DNA of 64,000 bases from Cladorrhinum sp. PSN259. Taxonomy: Eukaryota; Ascomycota; Sordariomycetes; Sordariales; Podosporaceae. Position numbers and translations under genes: made by a program. Positions within the stretch are counted from its first letter, which is position 1. Every line of letters starts with the position of its first letter. Shown here in pieces: positions 59,095-64,000 of this stretch. The DNA lies in NCBI GenBank assembly GCA_033725935.1, contig MU867066.1, forward strand, positions 558,001 through 622,000, written 5' to 3'. Below the pieces are notes generated by a model that worked only from the letters and a program-made list of their open reading frames with translations, searched no databases and was not told where the DNA came from.

Positions 59095-62000
59095 ATGTCA
59101 CACACTCCGACCGACCAGCGGCCTATCCATCCAATGCCGCCAACTGCCGCATCTTCCACAGTTCTCGGAACAGGTCCGAACCCGGTTTCTTCAATTCAGA
59201 ACTTGCCCCCGGCGCATAAGCGGACGAGGGTGTTATTGTCGTGTGGACCTTGTAGGTTGAGCAAGCAAAAGTGTAAGTCCCAAAGTAATAGAGATACTGT
59301 ATCCCCTTTTCGCCTTAGTTACACAAGACATCTTCATTTTTTATTTTTTTTTACCTGCTAACCCCCTTATCCAGGCAACCGCCAGCAACCATGCACCAAC
59401 TGCGTCAAAAAGTCAAAGGAAGAGCTCTGTACCTATGTGCCCAAGCCAGAAAAGCCCAAATCGGATCGGTCCATGGCTACCCGTCTCAAGAGGCTCGAGG
59501 GAATGGTCAAGGAGATGATGCATACGCAGCAGCCCTCATCTTTGCGCACCGATCCGGGGCATCAAGTTCAGGATTCTCTAACGGCAGCGCCGGAACCACC
59601 AACAGTACTCACTGCCCCTCGAGATGGGACGACGCATGAGGCAGACGACCAAGAGCCATTGGCGCAAGTAGTGGTAAACAAGGACGGTCATGGGACGTAT
59701 ATCGGAGCTACGCATTTTATGGCCATGCTTGATGATGTAAGTTTTCTCCTCTTCAGGGTGACGGGATATAGATAACTAACAGACCATAGATCGAGGACCT
59801 CAAAAGTTACTTCGACGATGACGAGGAAGACACACTCGAAGACGGCTCAACAGGAGCAGGCACCGGGCCCTACTCGGATTCTCCTGACGGGCCGCAGCAG
59901 CACCACTCATCCTCGGCATCTCCAAGTGATATGCTCTTGTTTTCTGTGGGCGCACAGCCAACGTGCAAACAGGACCTGGTTGAGATGCTCCCGCCGAGAC
60001 ATGTGGTTGATAGACTTATTCAACGGTACTTTAGTGCTACCACTCCTTCACATCGTATGTAACTCGCTCGACTCAGTTTAAGCGCGGGCAACAAGAGTTC
60101 TAACATGTTGACAAGACTGTGTACATAAACCTACCTTTGACAAACAAGTGAGTTCTTGATACTTTCTTTTACCTGTCCGTCTTTTGCACCTCCAAAAAAA
60201 GACTTACAAAACTCACAACCCCCAGTGCGACGCCTTCTGGTGCAATCCAACAGCATCCTCAACACGCTGGCTCTCCCTTCTCTGGATAATCATAAGCCAA
60301 GGCACCCTCCTCTCAAACTTCACAGCCCCCGACGAGCTCTCAGCCGACTACTCACCCCCTATCCCCCCCATGGACCGCTTCCGGCAGTATCGCTCCGCAT
60401 CCCTCCAGGCCCTCATGATGGGCGGTCTCTCCTCGCCGACCCTGACAACCCTCCAAGCAGCCCTCATCTACGCCGAGTCAGAATTCCTCGTGAACCGCAA
60501 GACCCAAATGAACGTCTACTACATCACCTCCGTCACGGTCCGCATGATGCTCCGCATGGGCCTCCACCGCGACTCCTCCAAGCTACCCAACCTCTCCCCC
60601 TTCGAAGGCGAGATGCGTCGGCGTCTCTGGCACGTAGCCTGCCAGTTCGACCTCCTGGTCTCCTTCCACCTGGGACTCCCCAGCATGGTAGACCGCATAG
60701 AAAGCGACACCGCCCTCCCGAAAAACCTCACAGATGCCGACATCTCCCCCGACTCCCTCTACCTCCCCGACCCCCGCCCGGATACGGAATACACACCCTT
60801 GACCTACCCAATCTGGAAGTCGGCCACCTGCCAGGTATTCGGCCTCATAGCCAGCCGCCTGACCAACTCGCTCAAGGCGCCCAACTACATCGAAGTCATG
60901 TACCTAGATCGTCAGCTAAACAACAGGTGGGCGCAGGTTCCAGAGTTCATGAGACGCGTCCGCCCTCCGCCGGACAACAGCTTCCCCAAGGAGGACTCTC
61001 CGCAAGTGCTGAACCAGCGCTTCGGCCTCGCCTCGCTCTACCAGAAATCCCGCTGCGTCCTGCACCGTCGATACCTGACTTTTACTCACACCATCCCCAG
61101 CAAGAGAAGCGAGCACGCATACTCGAGACGTACCTGCCTGGAGGCAGCCATTGCTCTGTTGGACTACCAGGAATACATGCACTTGGCTACACTTCCGGGC
61201 GGCGCTCTGAGGTCGAGCGGGTGGTTCATAACCGCCCTGGCGAAACATGATTTCATGTTGGCTGCCATGATCGTTTACCTGGTTTTACTGAACGAGCAGA
61301 TAGATTACAGCTCTGGTGGTGATGATAATAAAAATCACGGAGGAGGAGATAAACCACCGCCACTGCCTGATAGAAATCAGCTGTTTGAGATACTGGATAA
61401 GAGTTATAGGACTTGGGTGGTTATTGCTCAGGATGATCCTGCTGCCGTCAAGGCTGCTGAGACGTTGGGGATTATGCTGAGGAAGTTGAGGGACAAGAAG
61501 GGGTATGGTAAGAAGGAGAATGAGAGTAGTCAAGAGGAAGGGGCAAATAGTGAGTGGCAGATTGTGACAGAGCCCCTGGCCTCAGTTGGCAGTCTCTCTG
61601 TGAGTGGTAAGTTCATGCGCTCATTCTTCTTGATATATCATTCCCCTTGCGACATTTCGTCTTTTGGAATCAAAAGGCGCCATCGAAGATGTCCCTTATG
61701 ATGATGCTGTCCCTCATATCGTGCTTCTAGTCATCTGATGCATGTTAATATGAGATACTGACTTTGTTTTAGATGAGCCATGGGTCTCCGAGATGAACTT
61801 TGATCCAGCAGATCACAACCAAGTCCCTCTTTTGAGAGAAGGATTAATGCCATCGGTCAGTTTCGATGCTCCGTGGTTGGATGTCAACATGACCGCAGAG
61901 GAGATGGACTGGGTAAGAAGAAAACCCCTGACACTCGTTGTGTCGATCTGCCGAATGTTACCCCCACTGACCACTTTCACAGAAAACATTCGACGATGCA

Positions 62001-62120
62001 ATGAGCGGCCAGAATAGCAACATGCTCCAGCAGGATGTGGAGGATTGGATAGAACAGGGTTCTCTCCTTCCGGATGTCTCTTTGATGTCTAGCTTCGGGT
62101 TTCAAGGGCCGTTTGTTTAA
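59095..62120 (+). CDS. Zn2Cys6 fungal-specific transcription factor
   Basis: Nuclear DNA-binding regulator. Seven exons: 59095-59272, 59375-59736, 59790-60054, 60116-60147, 60202-61606, 61773-61912 and 61983-62120, compatible in phase, giving 839 residues. The binuclear zinc cluster is split by the first intron: Cys50, Cys53, Cys60, Cys66, Cys69 and Cys78 (CGPCRLSKQKC, then PCTNC and ELC). A short coiled-coil follows (RLKRLEGMVKEMM). The middle homology region (Fungal_trans) spans about residues 230-560: VHKPTFDKQ, MVDRIESDTALPKNL and FEGEMRRRLWHVACQFDLL, with the RRRLWW-type motif here RRRLWH. An acidic C-terminus may activate. Targets are unknown; no biosynthetic cluster adjoins it. The acceptor of exon 5 lacks a pyrimidine tract and is the least certain. 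Confidence 0.88.
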
Positions 62121-64000
62121 GCATTTTGATTGAGGGGAAGAAAAAACGTGAGGCGCGGGATGTGATCTGATGATGAATCTAGCATGTCTGGCACGGTGGT
62201 ATTGGACCAGATATTCGGAATAGATTCACGGAGAATAGTCTCAACACTCTCCCTTTGCTCCACTTTAGATATTGCAGAATATCGTCATCCTGGCCCGCGT
62301 GACACAGAAAATCTGTTGTCCGGGTCTCAACACTAGAAAAAGCTGAGAGGTGGATCCAAGGTAGCGGTGACCGCATCGTGTGCCGAAGGCGGAGCTTGTT
62401 TTTGGCGATAACCTCATGCAATACCAAGCCTCCTCTGCGGACTTGGATGGTCTTTCCCCACGATCTGGTTCTTCCAAGAAACAAGGTTGCGGGGAAGAGG
62501 TCCGCAGGTTTGGGCAAGTCTCCTGCCCAGCCAGCGCAAAGCCTGGGAAAGCCAGGAGCCAAGGTGTCAGACCGCATTTCGACTTTCTGGAATAAGGCAG
62601 CCGAACTACCAACCCCTGCGTTGGCATGTCATTGATGTTTAATCTTACATCCTTTGGTAATAACAACAGGTACGGGTTATCTGGTACGAATGAAATGTCG
62701 TCACACAAAGAGAAGCCGCGGAGATGCTGTAAACGTCAAATGCTTCGTGACACATTCTGTAACCCAAGAATGGCGTTAGCGGCGCGGTTTGTACGTAATT
62801 GAAAAGTAGACGCCGCCCCGGGGTCACACGTTTTTTTTACTCTGCTCCGTAAACTTTCACCACGAAAACAACCGACCCAAAGGACCGGCGATGAAAAAAA
62901 GAGCTCCCCATCGAACGAAACCACCACGCGAGACACCACAGCAAGGGGACAGCACAACACACACCGCCAGCCAGCCCGCATTGGGTCCATCCATGACAGA
63001 ATGAAACCAGCCAACCCGAGTAGCCGTTGGAGTCTCGTGCTTCCCCAATTGACGAGGGATATTCGCTCGACCCAAGAGTCCGGTAATCCATTTGGCATGG
63101 TCTGGGGGTCGTCCGTCGGATAACACTGAGCCGGGGCGATATCGAAAACAAGAAGTGTTGTTCTATGTGGTGGTTTCTTCGTCAGCCAGACCGACCTGGA
63201 CCACACACATGGGGCACAGCACTGGTGTTCCTCGCTTGGTTTACCGGTTGAGTTAACCGTGACAAACGCAAATGCGATGTCTTGTTTTCCTTGTTGGGCT
63301 GAGAGTCTTTTGAATTCCAGCCTCTTCCTCAAACCCTACCGAGCGCCGACCGCCGGTATTGCCAAGACCCAATTGCTAAGACATTGCTATTGTGAGGTCT
63401 GAATAGGGAAGGTAATCAGGTAAGAGCAACTCTAGCTGCATGGATAAACTGGAGCCGCCTTTCAGTCCTTTGAGATCCAGAGCGCTCGATATCGATTGAG
63501 AGTTTGACGTTATTTTCCAAAGTTTGTTGGACGGAAAATTTTTGATAGAAGAAACCTAGTGTGACGGCAATTGCCGTTATATTTCCTATCTCGGTGCGTC
63601 GGAAAGAAAATAGAGAGCGTTTCGGCCGCAGCGAAGGACAACCGCCCTATCAAAACCGTTTGAAAAGTCTTGAATCATTTTTATCACATCAAAACTTGCC
63701 AGAACCGGAGTTCCAGCTCGGAAACCACAGATCAAAGGGCAAAGGCAAGTGCCGATGTACGGTTTCCTCTTTGGGAGGGCTTTTTATTCGCCTGGAATTG
63801 GACCTAACAAAGCTTTTCTGGAAGCCGTTTCCGTGCTGCAATCGAACATGGCAATCATGGCAATCTGATTTCGGGGAAGCGTTGACTATCGGCCATTACG
63901 CTTCCTGTACCACCAACCCGGACGAGGTACCGTCTTAACAGCACAGCTCTGAGCGGCTCGCCTGTCTGGTAATTGATGGCTTACATGCAACCTTTGGTGC
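62121..64000. other. no supported gene to window end
   Basis: Two overlapping minus-strand frames (62179-62577, 62265-62708), a 198-codon minus-strand frame (62736-63332) and a plus-strand frame (63561-63938) show no domain, signal peptide or splice structure. A gene continuing beyond the window cannot be ruled out. Confidence 0.45.

Noticed and set aside
62736..63332. 198-codon minus-strand frame near the window end
   Set aside because: No domain, no ordered composition, and overlapping minus-strand frames of similar quality.
1..64000. Dispersed 5S rRNA genes, transposons, secondary metabolite cluster
   Set aside because: I looked for the 5S core, reverse transcriptase or transposase motifs, and PKS/NRPS domains on both strands and saw none.

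Overview
This is nuclear DNA from a filamentous ascomycete, most likely a Sordariomycete of the Neurospora/Sordaria type. Genes are monocistronic and well separated. They carry short GT-AG introns (about 50-170 nt) with CTAAC-like branch sites, and 5' leaders are pyrimidine-rich. The products are typical fungal ones: a Knr4/Smi1-type glucan synthase regulator of about the length I recall for Neurospora GS-1, a Zn2Cys6 activator, GSK-3 and Tom7. I see no transposon, phage, CRISPR or plasmid element. The species cannot be fixed by eye.

Layout. Positions 1-9,308 are gene-poor: one doubtful degraded frame and AT-rich, microsatellite-bearing DNA. From 9.3 to 21.1 kb lies the first gene block: an M1 aminopeptidase/LTA4 hydrolase (+), then on the minus strand a FLX1-type mitochondrial carrier, Tom7 in five tiny exons, an unrecognised 261-codon frame, nuclear cap-binding protein CBP80, and GSK-3. 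From 21.1 to 28.4 kb is a 7.4-kb stretch with no gene I can support. From 28.4 to 35 kb, all minus, are a VPS68/TMEM50 protein, the GS-1/Knr4 homologue and a small secreted But2-like protein. From 36.3 to 39 kb are an intron-containing tRNA-Leu(CAA), an SAM-dependent methyltransferase (+) and Sec61-gamma/SSS1 (-, four exons). From 41.7 to 45.8 kb are an unrecognised Arg-tailed protein (+), 5-hydroxyisourate hydrolase (-) and GET3 (+). From 45.9 to 47.7 kb are decayed coding remnants, including the C-terminal end of a serine carboxypeptidase. From 48.9 to 62.1 kb are a PRELI/Ups-family lipid transfer protein (-), MPE1 (+), a Csi2-like membrane protein (-) and a Zn2Cys6 transcription factor (+). 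Positions 62.1-64 kb hold nothing I can support.

Functionally the genes are mainly housekeeping: mRNA capping and 3'-end processing (CBP80, MPE1), ER translocation and tail-anchored insertion (SSS1, GET3), mitochondrial import, metabolite and lipid transport (TOM7, FLX1, Ups-type), cell wall (GS-1, Csi2-like), signalling (GSK-3) and urate breakdown. They do not form an operon or an obvious biosynthetic cluster.

The most interesting item is the CBP80 3' end. A single TAG separates CBP80 from a further 268 open codons in the same reading frame, so readthrough, a dicistronic message, or two abutting genes are all possible.
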